From NCBI GenBank assembly GCA_023300545.1, contig JALZVT010000023.1, positions 1 through 56,712 of the forward strand: a stretch of 56,712 nt of DNA, read 5' to 3'. The stretch's first letter is position 1, and each line of letters begins with the position of its first letter. The DNA is from Pseudomonadales bacterium. GTDB taxonomy: Bacteria; Pseudomonadota; Gammaproteobacteria; Pseudomonadales; Azotimanducaceae. A program made the translations under genes and the position numbers. Under the pieces are notes generated by a model. That model worked only from the letters and a program-made list of their open reading frames with translations. It made no database searches and had not been told where the DNA came from. This document shows, one piece after another, positions 10,887-20,789 of this stretch.

Positions 10887-12037
10887 ACCGTAACTCCTGC
10901 CTGCAAAGCCTCTTCACAGAGAAGTGCCCCGGAGCCGAGTGTTTCTTTTAGCGCCTTAATCTGCGCGTCTGTGTTGATGTCATGCACGGCAACCGTCCCG
11001 ATCGCTGACGGCAAAACAAAATGTAACGTGCCGTCGATAGTCTTTTTGTCGAGGGCCATAGCTGCCACAAGGTCGTCGGCCGCAAGTTCAGCCCCGGGTG
11101 CCACTGGCAACCCTACCCTTGCAATCAACGCCTTGACCCGCTGCGCGTCAACCTGCGCAAAGAGCCCCAGTCGAGCCGCAAAATCAGCCGCCTGTACCAT
11201 ACCAATAGCAACCGCCTCGCCATGTCGCAAGGTACCGTAGCCTGCAAGGTTTTCCAAGGCGTGCCCAAAGGTGTGGCCGTAATTGAGAATCGCCCGCAGG
11301 CCTTGCTCACGCTCGTCTTCGGCAACCACTAACGCCTTGATACGACACGACTCAACAATGGCGTGGCGGAGCACCTCCGGTTCGCGCGCAACCAGTTTGG
11401 TTTGATTGTCCTCAAGCCAGTTAAAGAACGCACCGTCGTAGATAACCCCGTACTTCAGTACTTCCGCCAAACCGGCCAGATAGTCTCGTTCGCTGAGACT
11501 AGCCAATGTCGATGTATCAATGAGCACACAGCGGGGCTGATAAAAGGCCCCAATCATGTTTTTGCCAAGCGGATGGTTCACCGCGGTCTTACCACCAACC
11601 GATGAATCGACCTGCGCCAATAAGGTGGTTGGCACCTGAATAAAGTTAACTCCACGCTGATAGCTGGCCGCGGCAAAACCGGCAAGGTCACCCACCACAC
11701 CGCCGCCAAGTGCGATGACGGTGGTACCTCGGTTGTGTTTTCGTGCCAGCAAAAAATCGAGCAGCGAGGTGAAGTTGTCGAGGGTCTTGTACGCCTCTCC
11801 GTCGGGCAGCAGAAACTGATCAACAACCAGATCTGCGTTCACACCGGGTTGCGACAGACAGGCCAACAGGGCGTCCATATAAAGTGGCGCAACCGTGTCG
11901 TTACTCACCACAACACACTGGTTACCGCGCAGATGCGCCCTCAGCAGAGCACCACCAGCACTGGGGTCGGCAAGCAACCCATCACCCACCCAAATTGGGT
12001 AACTGTTAACGCCTAGGTCTACTCCAAGAGTTTGCAT
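10883..12037 (-). CDS. aroB: 3-dehydroquinate synthase
   Basis: Converts DAHP to 3-dehydroquinate, the second step of the shikimate pathway, using NAD and a divalent metal. Visible are the NAD-binding GGGVVGDLAGFAAA, the LAQVDSSVGGKTAVNHPLGK segment with catalytic residues, and the metal ligands in GHTFGHALE and LRHGEAVAIGM. I start at the ATG at 12037 (MQTLGVDLGVNSYPI), because family members begin just before the VxLGxxSYPI motif. A GTG at 12061, overlapping the aroK stop as GTGA, would add 8 residues and is a real alternative. Lies between aroK and the DamX-like gene, with a 4-base overlap to the latter. Confidence 0.95.
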   Translation of the reverse strand: MQTLGVDLGVNSYPIWVGDGLLADPSAGGALLRAHLRGNQCVVVSNDTVAPLYMDALLACLSQPGVNADLVVDQFLLPDGEAYKTLDNFTSLLDFLLARKHNRGTTVIALGGGVVGDLAGFAAASYQRGVNFIQVPTTLLAQVDSSVGGKTAVNHPLGKNMIGAFYQPRCVLIDTSTLASLSERDYLAGLAEVLKYGVIYDGAFFNWLEDNQTKLVAREPEVLRHAIVESCRIKALVVAEDEREQGLRAILNYGHTFGHALENLAGYGTLRHGEAVAIGMVQAADFAARLGLFAQVDAQRVKALIARVGLPVAPGAELAADDLVAAMALDKKTIDGTLHFVLPSAIGTVAVHDINTDAQIKALKETLGSGALLCEEALQAGVTV

Positions 12038-12057
12038 TTTCTGCGTACCTTGATCGC

Positions 12058-12609
12058 TCACAGGCCTGGCTCGCCCTGCGCTGGCCGGCTCACAAAAGCA
12101 TCACCAAGCGTCTCGACAATGCTCTTGGCAACCGAGCGTGCGGGTTGCTTATCGGTGATGAAGGTGTGATCAGCAATCTCTCGATACAGCGGCAAACGTT
12201 CCTGGCGCAATGCAGCAATGGTTGCCGCGCCGCCAGCGCCGCTCAGCAAAGGCCGCTTCGCATCGTTCGACGTACGCGCCTGAATACGCCGATCACTGGA
12301 ATCAAGCAACACTACAGTACCTCTGGAGCGCAGCATGCGCCGGTTACTTTCGCGCAAAATAGCGCCACCACCCGTCGCCACAACAACCCCTGATAGCCGC
12401 GTTAACTCGTCGACCACAGCCTCCTCGCGCTCGCGAAAGCCCGCCTCACCTTCGACATCAAAAATCCATGAAATAGTGGCACCAGAGCGAACTTCAATCT
12501 CATGGTCGCAGTCGTAGAACGGACTTTTCAGCAGTCTACCCAACAGCCGTCCAACGGTGGATTTGCCCGTTGCCGGCATACCAATCAGGAAGACGTTAGG
12601 CTGCGCCAT
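12058..12609 (-). CDS. aroK: Shikimate kinase
   Basis: A 183-residue kinase that phosphorylates shikimate with ATP in the shikimate pathway. It has Walker A GMPATGKS (residues 10-17), the shikimate-binding DCDHEIE, the GGGAILR loop, and the lid region NDAKRPLLSG. Length is usual. It is followed directly by aroB (overlap or short gap, depending on the aroB start). It is preceded by pilQ, with a strong stem-loop in the 90-base gap, so part of its expression may come from pilus operon read-through. Confidence 0.95.
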   Translation of the reverse strand: MAQPNVFLIGMPATGKSTVGRLLGRLLKSPFYDCDHEIEVRSGATISWIFDVEGEAGFREREEAVVDELTRLSGVVVATGGGAILRESNRRMLRSRGTVVLLDSSDRRIQARTSNDAKRPLLSGAGGAATIAALRQERLPLYREIADHTFITDKQPARSVAKSIVETLGDAFVSRPAQGEPGL

Positions 12610-12650
12610 GGGCGTTAAACTGTCCTAAGTAAAAGGGAAAAGCAGATGCA

Positions 12651-12676
12651 ATAACGGCGCCCGAAGGCGCCGTTAT
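12651..12676 (-). terminator. Perfect 11-bp stem-loop with UUCG loop between pilQ and aroK
   Basis: On the minus strand ATAACGGCGCC pairs perfectly with GGCGCCGTTAT across a TTCG tetraloop, an exceptionally stable RNA hairpin. It lies 24 bases after the pilQ stop. The next T-run (TTTT) comes about 8 bases later and is short, so it may be a partial terminator, a 3' stabiliser or an RNase processing site that separates pilus from shikimate gene expression. The hairpin is certain; its role is inferred. Confidence 0.6.
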
Positions 12677-12699
12677 AGTGTATTACCTAAGCCCGCGTT

Positions 12700-14895
12700 C
12701 TAGCGACCGGTAATTGCATCCTGTATCACTCTAGGAGTGATAAAGATCAGCAGTTCCTGCTTGTCGTCTCGCTCCAGCGTACGGCGAAACAGGCGTCCTA
12801 CATAGGGCAGATCGCCAAGGAACGGTGTTTTGGTCACCGTGGTGTTGCGGTCGGTCTGGAAGATACCACCGAGCACGATGGTCTCGCCATTATTCACCAA
12901 TACCTGAGTTTCGATCTGGTTGGTGTTAATTGACGGAACCTGCTCAAACACCTGGCCTACCGTGTCCTGATTAATTTTCAGATCCATGATGATGCGTTCA
13001 TCCGGAGTAATCTGAGGTGTGACTTCAAGACCAAGCACCGCTTCCTTAAACGACACTGAGGTTGCACCACTAGAGCTTGCTTCCTGAAAAGGAATTTCTA
13101 CACCAGATTCGATACGTGCTGTCGATTTGTCAGCAGTAATGACTTTCGGACGCGCCACAATCTCTGCGTGGCCATCAGCCGCAAGCGCTGAAATTTCGAG
13201 ATCGAGCAGATAGTTGCCAAGCTGGGCAATACCAATACCAAAGCTGGAGGCACTGTTAGCGGTTACGCCCAGATCAACCACGAGGTCTGTCGGAGACGTT
13301 ATTGTACCGTCACCAGTACCCGAGAAAATGTTCTGCAATTCGGTCAGCGTCTCCCGGCTACCGCCAAACGTAATCGCGTTTTCGCCGCCATTGGAGGTGC
13401 TGAAACCGCCGCCACCCCAACGCACACCAATCTCTTCAGAGAAGTTGGTGGTTGCCGTAACAATACGCGCTTCAATAAGCACCTGCCGAACCGGAATATC
13501 CAGTTGCGCCAAAACCCGGCGGAAACCTTCTAGCTTGTTCGCGGTGTCAGTCAGAATAATAGAGTTGGTGCGTTCATCGACAATCGCTGAACCACGCTCA
13601 GACAGCATGCTCACGCCAGACTCGCCGCCCTCAAACAATTCAAACAGTTCAGTCGCACTGGCGTAACGAATTTGCATATGTTCTGTACGCAGTGGCGCAA
13701 GCTCAGAAATTTGCTTTTGATTTTCGAGCTCGAGTTTCTCGCGCGCCGCGATCTCTGCCGCAGGCGCTACTAGCAATACGTTGCCTATCTGACGCTTATC
13801 GAGACCTTTGGTTTTCAGAATCAGCTCTAACGCTTGATCCCAAGGCACGTTCTTCAGTCGCAAGGTAATACGGCCAGAAACCGTATCACTGGCTACCAAA
13901 TTCAAATCTGTAAAGTCAGCAATAAGCTGCAACACCGATCGAACTTCAATGTCTTGAAAGTTCAGTGACAGCTTTTCGCCGTTAAAACGGAATTCTTCTT
14001 CGCGTCGCGCAATCTGCGCGCTCGTTAGCGGCTGCACATTCACCGTCATAGTTTGGTCGGCCTGATAGGCCAGATAATCAAACTCGCCAGTTGCAGAGAT
14101 CGTAAAGACGACGTGCGGGCCTTCTTGAATTGCATCGATCGTGGATACCGGCGTTGCAAAATCGCGCACGTCGAGACGACGACGCAGATCTTGTGGCAGC
14201 TTTGTATTGCGTACTTCAATTCGAATTTTTTTGCCCTGACTGGTGACGTCAACAGGCACCCGCGGGTCAGACAACACCAGCATGACTTGGCCGCCGCTGT
14301 CTTCACCACGACGAAAATCAACTTCCTTTATGTAAGAACCAGACATCGGCTCTTTGGTGCGCGCTGCGGGCTCGTTGTTGTAATCCACACGGCCACTATC
14401 TGCAGATGCCGCGGCGGCAGTCGGCGCTGGCAGCGAACCACCCTGCTCGGTACCTACTACCAACACCAAAGAATTGCCGTCGACTCTGGTTTCATAGCCA
14501 ACCAACGTCGTGAGGTTAACAATGGCACGCGTACGATCGCCAGCGCCTATAACAGACACTCGCCGTGCGTTGCCGGCACCCAAAGTGTGGTGCTTCTGCG
14601 CCAGGGTGCTGGTGACACCAGGCATATCGAGCACAATGCGGGCCGGCTGCTCAATGGTGTAGCCTGAAGGCTGAGGCGGGGTGCCATCAAACTCCATGCG
14701 AATTTCAGTTTTATCCCCGGGCAAAGAAGCAAACTCAATACCCTGAAGATTTGCCGCGTTAGCGCCAAAAGACAAAACCAGAGCACCAACAAGCCCAAAC
14801 CACTTAGCCTTAGCAAACTTTTGAGGTGTTAACGTTCGAACCAATTGCATCATTGAATCTGCACAGTGTCCCGCAAGGGTAATCATTTTTGTCAT
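12700..14895 (-). CDS. pilQ: Type IV pilus secretin
   Basis: A 731-residue outer-membrane secretin through which the pilus exits. A cleavable signal peptide (WFGLVGALVLSFGANA|A) is followed by AMIN domains that bind peptidoglycan (about residues 45-270), a secretin/TonB short N-terminal domain (LSLNFQDIEVRSVLQLIADF near 310), N-domains, and the C-terminal secretin core. The core includes VEIPFQEASSSGATSVSFKE and the ending GDLPYVGRLFRRTLERDDKQ ELLIFITPRVI. The ATG at 14895 gives a fairly long n-region (MTKMITLAGH...); internal ATGs at positions 4, 15 and 16 are alternatives. Last gene of the pilMNOPQ operon, 3 bases after pilP. Confidence 0.95.
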   Translation of the reverse strand: MTKMITLAGHCADSMMQLVRTLTPQKFAKAKWFGLVGALVLSFGANAANLQGIEFASLPGDKTEIRMEFDGTPPQPSGYTIEQPARIVLDMPGVTSTLAQKHHTLGAGNARRVSVIGAGDRTRAIVNLTTLVGYETRVDGNSLVLVVGTEQGGSLPAPTAAAASADSGRVDYNNEPAARTKEPMSGSYIKEVDFRRGEDSGGQVMLVLSDPRVPVDVTSQGKKIRIEVRNTKLPQDLRRRLDVRDFATPVSTIDAIQEGPHVVFTISATGEFDYLAYQADQTMTVNVQPLTSAQIARREEEFRFNGEKLSLNFQDIEVRSVLQLIADFTDLNLVASDTVSGRITLRLKNVPWDQALELILKTKGLDKRQIGNVLLVAPAAEIAAREKLELENQKQISELAPLRTEHMQIRYASATELFELFEGGESGVSMLSERGSAIVDERTNSIILTDTANKLEGFRRVLAQLDIPVRQVLIEARIVTATTNFSEEIGVRWGGGGFSTSNGGENAITFGGSRETLTELQNIFSGTGDGTITSPTDLVVDLGVTANSASSFGIGIAQLGNYLLDLEISALAADGHAEIVARPKVITADKSTARIESGVEIPFQEASSSGATSVSFKEAVLGLEVTPQITPDERIIMDLKINQDTVGQVFEQVPSINTNQIETQVLVNNGETIVLGGIFQTDRNTTVTKTPFLGDLPYVGRLFRRTLERDDKQELLIFITPRVIQDAITGR

Positions 14896-14898
14896 CCT

Positions 14899-15468
14899 TT
14901 ATCCTCCAACGCCCATAGTGACAAGGCGCTGGCGTTCGACCCAGCCTCCTGAGCCGTCAGCTACAATCTCAAGCAACTCTATTGAACCGTCGCCGATCTT
15001 TAAGATGCGACCGTGATCAGAACCCATGTAATCCCCTGCACGAACCCGGTGTACACCCGCTTCGTAATCTCGTATCAAACCATATAGCTGGCCACCTTGG
15101 GCGAGTGTGCCCACCATAGCCAGTTGCCCAACATTGAACTGTTCAAGAAACTGTTTAACCCGCGTTGGGTCTGGTTTCACAGCTTTGCCACCACGTGGCT
15201 TGCGAGGCGCCGACACCGCGATTGGCGGATCGAACGGGCTGCGCAAATTGCTCGCTTGATAGGAAAAAGGCGCAACCGTTTCGAATGGTGGTAACGGTTT
15301 GATGCGGCCTTTCTTCTGTTCTTGTATACCCGCGTAAAACTGCTCAAGGTCGGCTTCTTTGGCAGAGCCAGAGCAGCCACTCAATCCAACGAGGCCCGTT
15401 ACCGCTAATGCAGCAATTGCCAGCTTACGTCCAAACCCTAGAACGGTTGGTTTCAATTCAGCAGTCAT
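14899..15468 (-). CDS. pilP: Type IV pilus inner-membrane lipoprotein
   Basis: A 189-residue lipoprotein that links the PilN/PilO platform to the secretin PilQ. The signal sequence ends in the lipobox LSGC (residues 29-32), followed by SGSAKEADLEQFYAGIQEQ. The C-terminal homology region (QLAMVGTLAQGGQLYGLIRD and HRVRAGDYMGSDHGRILKI) is the small beta-sandwich that binds PilQ. The start overlaps the stop of pilO by one base. Confidence 0.93.
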   Translation of the reverse strand: MTAELKPTVLGFGRKLAIAALAVTGLVGLSGCSGSAKEADLEQFYAGIQEQKKGRIKPLPPFETVAPFSYQASNLRSPFDPPIAVSAPRKPRGGKAVKPDPTRVKQFLEQFNVGQLAMVGTLAQGGQLYGLIRDYEAGVHRVRAGDYMGSDHGRILKIGDGSIELLEIVADGSGGWVERQRLVTMGVGG

Positions 15469-16082
15469 CAGCTGCCCTCCTGTTCAACGTAACGATAGGT
15501 TTTAGCTTGAATCGTCATACGCAATTGGTTGGAGTCGAGCATGGGCTGTATTTCAAAATCGTGAAGCGTCACGATGCGTGAAAGATTCGCCGCGCCACTC
15601 ACAAATGAGCCAAGCATGTGATAGTCACCAATAACCGTTACAGCAATGGGCAGTTCAACATAAAATTCAGTCTGACGCTCAGCCTGCAGCTTGATGCTCT
15701 CGATGGTCAACGCGTTATCTAGAGCCGCACGAGTAATATCTTCAAGCAACCCCGGCACTTCGGTCTCTTTGGGCAGCTGCCGGAGAATATCGGTAAACGT
15801 ATCCTCCATCTCTTTCTTTTGCTGGCGATAAGCATCGAGGTTAGCGGCTTTGAAGTATTTAACTTCATAATCGGCCCGCAACTCTGCCTGCTTGCGCTCT
15901 GAACGATCAATATCGTCTTGCTTTGCAGACAGATAAGCTGAGTAGCCCAAACCGAGAACCAGCGCTAACAGCAGCGCCATAATGATGCCTTTAACCGCAC
16001 CGGGCCACGCGCCAATATTGTTAACGTCAAGATCACTGGCGTCGAAATTCTTTAACTGATCGAGGGTGTCTTGCATCGCCAT
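15468..16082 (-). CDS. pilO: Type IV pilus inner-membrane platform protein
   Basis: A 204-residue bitopic protein. A short cytoplasmic N-terminus is followed by one transmembrane helix (IIMALLLALVLGLGYSAYL, near residues 33-51), a coiled coil (about 55-100), and a ferredoxin-like periplasmic domain. It pairs with PilN to form the alignment complex between the cytoplasmic ATPase side and PilP/PilQ. It overlaps pilN and pilP by single bases, so translation is probably coupled. Confidence 0.93.
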   Translation of the reverse strand: MAMQDTLDQLKNFDASDLDVNNIGAWPGAVKGIIMALLLALVLGLGYSAYLSAKQDDIDRSERKQAELRADYEVKYFKAANLDAYRQQKKEMEDTFTDILRQLPKETEVPGLLEDITRAALDNALTIESIKLQAERQTEFYVELPIAVTVIGDYHMLGSFVSGAANLSRIVTLHDFEIQPMLDSNQLRMTIQAKTYRYVEQEGS

Positions 16083-16653
16083 CAGGAATCCCCCTCCTTA
16101 CTTTTTGTCGCTTTCTGCAGGAAGGTCAGCTCAAATTCGCTAGCCTGCGTGCCGTAGTCGGTATTTTCAGGGTCTTCCTGGATGCTCTTGAGATTCGGGT
16201 TGGCAAACCAGACCGAGCCATCAAGGTTGCGCATCAAGCTAGAAATTCGGTTGTTAGATTCGGCAATACCAGCCACGGCCAGTGTGCTGCCTTTCATCTT
16301 CAAACTATTGAAATGCACGCCCTTCGACAGTTTGCGCGCCACCTCATCGAACACCCGAACAATAATGGGTCGGTTACCCTGCAGTTCCTGGATAACACGC
16401 ATCCGCGCCAGCAGTTCTTCGCGCTTGGCGTCGAGAGAGGCAATTTCCTTGATCTTGTTATCAAGCTCCGCGATGTCACCTTCCAGTCGCGCGTTCAAGC
16501 GATTCTGCTCATCGACTTCGCCGTTAAGCATAAAGCCTGCAACCATGATCACAACGGCGCCAAGGGCGAACACCGCGCCAAGACTGGCAAGGAACTGAGA
16601 CTTCTTACGCTCCCGTTCCCACTGTCGCCAGGGCAATAAGTTAATAGTAGCCA

Positions 16654-16654
<1 letters not shown>
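16082..16654 (-). CDS. pilN: Type IV pilus inner-membrane platform protein
   Basis: A 190-residue bitopic protein beginning MATINLLPWRQWERERKK; the INLLPWR motif is the conserved peptide that docks into PilM. One transmembrane helix follows (about residues 23-44), then a coiled coil rich in Glu, Leu and Lys, and a small ferredoxin-like periplasmic domain. It heterodimerises with PilO. It overlaps pilM and pilO by one base each. Confidence 0.95.
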
Positions 16655-18147
<1,493 letters not shown>

Positions 18148-20733
18148 ATGGCAATTTTTGATTCTGCGGCTAAAACGCGCCCTATCCTCACTATTATGTG
18201 TGTCAGCACCCTACTTGTATGTGCGGCAGTCCTCAGTCTCGCTGCCATCTACCTGTATCTGAACCCGCAAATTCCAGATGCATCGAGCTATCGAGACGTG
18301 ACCCTCGAAACACCGCTTCGGGTTCTGTCGGAAGACGGCGACTTACTTGCTGAATATGGCGAGCGTCGACTTATACCCATTACCATGGACAAGATTCCTG
18401 ACCTTTTTGTCCGCGCTATTGTCGACACCGAAGACAAACGCTTCTTTTCCCATCAGGGCGTCGACTTTATTTCTCTCCTCAACGACTCTGTTGAGCTCCT
18501 GATATCTGGCGAAATCAAATCGGGCGCAAGCACGTTGACAATGCAGCTAGCGCGTAACGTCTCGTTCTCGCTCGAACAACGCTTCATTCGAAAATTCAAA
18601 GAAATGTTGCTGGCAATGAAGATCGAACGCCAGCTCACAAAGAACGAGATACTGAATCTTTACATCAATGTCGTACCGTTCGGCAAACGGGCTTACGGTG
18701 CCGAGGCCGCTGCCCAGACCTACTACAACAAACCGTTGATGGATCTGAGCCTGGCGCAACTGGCTATGCTTGCCGGCATTCCCCAAGCCCCCTCCACCGG
18801 CAACCCAATCAACGGTCCCGAGCGCGCCATCAACCGACGCAACCTGGTGCTCGGCCGCATGCTCGCAGAAGGCTCTATTACTAGCTCTGAACACCAGCTG
18901 GCGGTTAACGAGCCATTAACCGCCCGCATCCGCCGGCAGGGCTCAATCACAGCAGCTCCTTACCCCGCAGAAATCGTCCGCCAGGAATTGCTCAACACCT
19001 ACCCTGACCTGTACACCGGCGGTTACACAGTAACCACTACAATCAACGGCGAACTACAGCGCGCGGCGGTTGCCGCTGTAAGACTAGGGCTGCACAGCTA
19101 CGATGAACGCCACGGCTATCGCGGCGCCAGCAACAACATCGAGGTGCCCGAGCAAACCGAGCAACGCAAGGTGCTTGCCGAGCTGGACAAAAAGCTCGCG
19201 CCACTCATCGCGGCCCACAAGCAGTTAAAAGCGAAGAAGAAGCCCCCAATGCCCAGGGTAGATTTAGCGCCACTACCCGCGCTGCCCGCAGAGCTTGCCC
19301 AGCGCATCAACACCATTATTAACAACACCCCTCTGGTCGGCGATCAGCTGGCGGCGGTGGTCACCGCCGTGGGTGAACACTCAATCGCCATCGCCATGAA
19401 TGACAGCACAACTGCAATTGTTCCCTGGCACGGTCTGGCTTGGGCAAACCCATTCATCTCGGTGGAACGCTCCGGACCGGCACCGCAGAACGCAAGCGCC
19501 ATAGTGACCCGCGGTGATGTGATTCAGCTAACCGCCACCACCAACGAAGACTCGGCAACGCTCAGCTATCGTCTAAGTGAAGAACCCCAGGTACAGGGTG
19601 CACTGGTTTCGCTCAACCCAACCAATGGCGCAATCCGCGCGTTAACAGGCGGCTATGACTTTTCTCGCAACCAGTTCAACCACGCCACTCAAGCGCGCCG
19701 ACAACCGGGTTCGGGTTTCAAACCCTTTGTCTATTCCGCCGCTCTCGACAAAGGCATTACGCCCGCCAGCATTTACATGGATGCACCCATCGTGCTGGAA
19801 GACGACGGCCTAGAAACCCAATATCGCCCAGACAACGACAACAAGCGCTACAACGGCCCAACCCGCTTGCGCGAGGCACTGTATCGCTCAATCAATCTTG
19901 TCTCCATTCGAGTGCTGCTCGACGTTACCGCCGGTCGCGCGCTGCGCCACGTTGCTAAGTTCGGCTTCGACACCAGCAACTTTCCGCGCAACACCCAGCT
20001 CGGTGTTGGCGGCGGCACCATGGGCGTCACGCCAATGGACATGGCTCGAGCGTACAGCGTGTTTGCCAACGGCGGCTTTCTGGTCACACCCAACCTGATC
20101 CGCGAGATCACAAAAAATGGCGAAGTGCTAGAAACTCGCAACTACTCGTCTATTTGCAAAGACTGTGAGGCAGCTGACGAATCGGTTGACGAACCGACGC
20201 TGTCCGATCCACCCACCGAATCACCCAAGTATGCAGAACGCGTACTACCAGAAGACAACGCGTGGATCATGCACACCATGCTGCAAGACGTGATCAAGCG
20301 CGGCACGGGTCGCAAGGCCATGGTGTTAGAGCGCACCGACCTTGCCGGCAAAACCGGCACTACCAACGAGGCGGCAGATACCTGGTTCAACGGCTACAAC
20401 GGCGAATTAGCCACAACAGTCTGGGTCGGCTTCAGCGACTATCGGCCGCTCGGACCTAGAGAATACGGCTCCACAACACCGCTACCAATCTGGATCGACT
20501 ACATGCGCGAAGCGCTGCGCGACGTTTCCATGTACACACAGGACCAGCCTGAAAGCGTTGTCAGTCTAAAAATTGATCCGGAATCCGGAGAGGTTGCTCG
20601 CTCCGGACAGTTTGACGCCATTTTTGAGTACTTTCTGGAAGACCATCAGCCAGAGGCACCAACGAATGTCAGCCCGACTGTCTACGAAGGCGATAGTAAC
20701 GTTGAGGCCATTGAGACAACCGATCTGTTCTAG
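18148..20733 (+). CDS. mrcA: Penicillin-binding protein 1A (bifunctional transglycosylase/transpeptidase)
   Basis: An 861-residue class A PBP that polymerises and cross-links peptidoglycan in the periplasm. An N-terminal anchor (about residues 12-37) is followed by the GT51 glycosyltransferase with catalytic Glu95 in TEDKRFFSHQG and the SGASTLTMQLARN motif. An OB-like insert precedes the transpeptidase, which has the nucleophile Ser522 in SGFK, SIN in YRSINLVS, and KTGT in LAGKTGTTNEA near residue 735. Length fits the PBP1A family. ATG at 18148 gives a short cytoplasmic tail. Divergent from pilM; convergent with the M48 protease gene, with a REP-like palindrome between. Confidence 0.96.
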   Translation: MAIFDSAAKTRPILTIMCVSTLLVCAAVLSLAAIYLYLNPQIPDASSYRDVTLETPLRVLSEDGDLLAEYGERRLIPITMDKIPDLFVRAIVDTEDKRFFSHQGVDFISLLNDSVELLISGEIKSGASTLTMQLARNVSFSLEQRFIRKFKEMLLAMKIERQLTKNEILNLYINVVPFGKRAYGAEAAAQTYYNKPLMDLSLAQLAMLAGIPQAPSTGNPINGPERAINRRNLVLGRMLAEGSITSSEHQLAVNEPLTARIRRQGSITAAPYPAEIVRQELLNTYPDLYTGGYTVTTTINGELQRAAVAAVRLGLHSYDERHGYRGASNNIEVPEQTEQRKVLAELDKKLAPLIAAHKQLKAKKKPPMPRVDLAPLPALPAELAQRINTIINNTPLVGDQLAAVVTAVGEHSIAIAMNDSTTAIVPWHGLAWANPFISVERSGPAPQNASAIVTRGDVIQLTATTNEDSATLSYRLSEEPQVQGALVSLNPTNGAIRALTGGYDFSRNQFNHATQARRQPGSGFKPFVYSAALDKGITPASIYMDAPIVLEDDGLETQYRPDNDNKRYNGPTRLREALYRSINLVSIRVLLDVTAGRALRHVAKFGFDTSNFPRNTQLGVGGGTMGVTPMDMARAYSVFANGGFLVTPNLIREITKNGEVLETRNYSSICKDCEAADESVDEPTLSDPPTESPKYAERVLPEDNAWIMHTMLQDVIKRGTGRKAMVLERTDLAGKTGTTNEAADTWFNGYNGELATTVWVGFSDYRPLGPREYGSTTPLPIWIDYMREALRDVSMYTQDQPESVVSLKIDPESGEVARSGQFDAIFEYFLEDHQPEAPTNVSPTVYEGDSNVEAIETTDLF

Positions 20734-20743
20734 CCATCGACCT

Positions 20744-20767
20744 GGGGTCAGAATTCATTCTGACCCC
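20744..20767. repeat. REP-like palindrome, copy 1 (mrcA / M48 junction)
   Basis: A 24-base inverted repeat with arm GGGGTCAGAAT, a 2-base centre and a perfect 11-bp stem. It lies between the convergent stops of mrcA and the M48 gene. It shares the GGGGTCAGA...TCTGACCCC form with four other copies in the window. Confidence 0.9.
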
Positions 20768-20789
20768 CGCCGCCAAACCAACCGCTCGC

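Noticed and set aside
14053-14667. 204-codon plus-strand frame inside pilQ
   Set aside because: Antisense shadow of the AMIN region of pilQ; composition follows the opposite strand.
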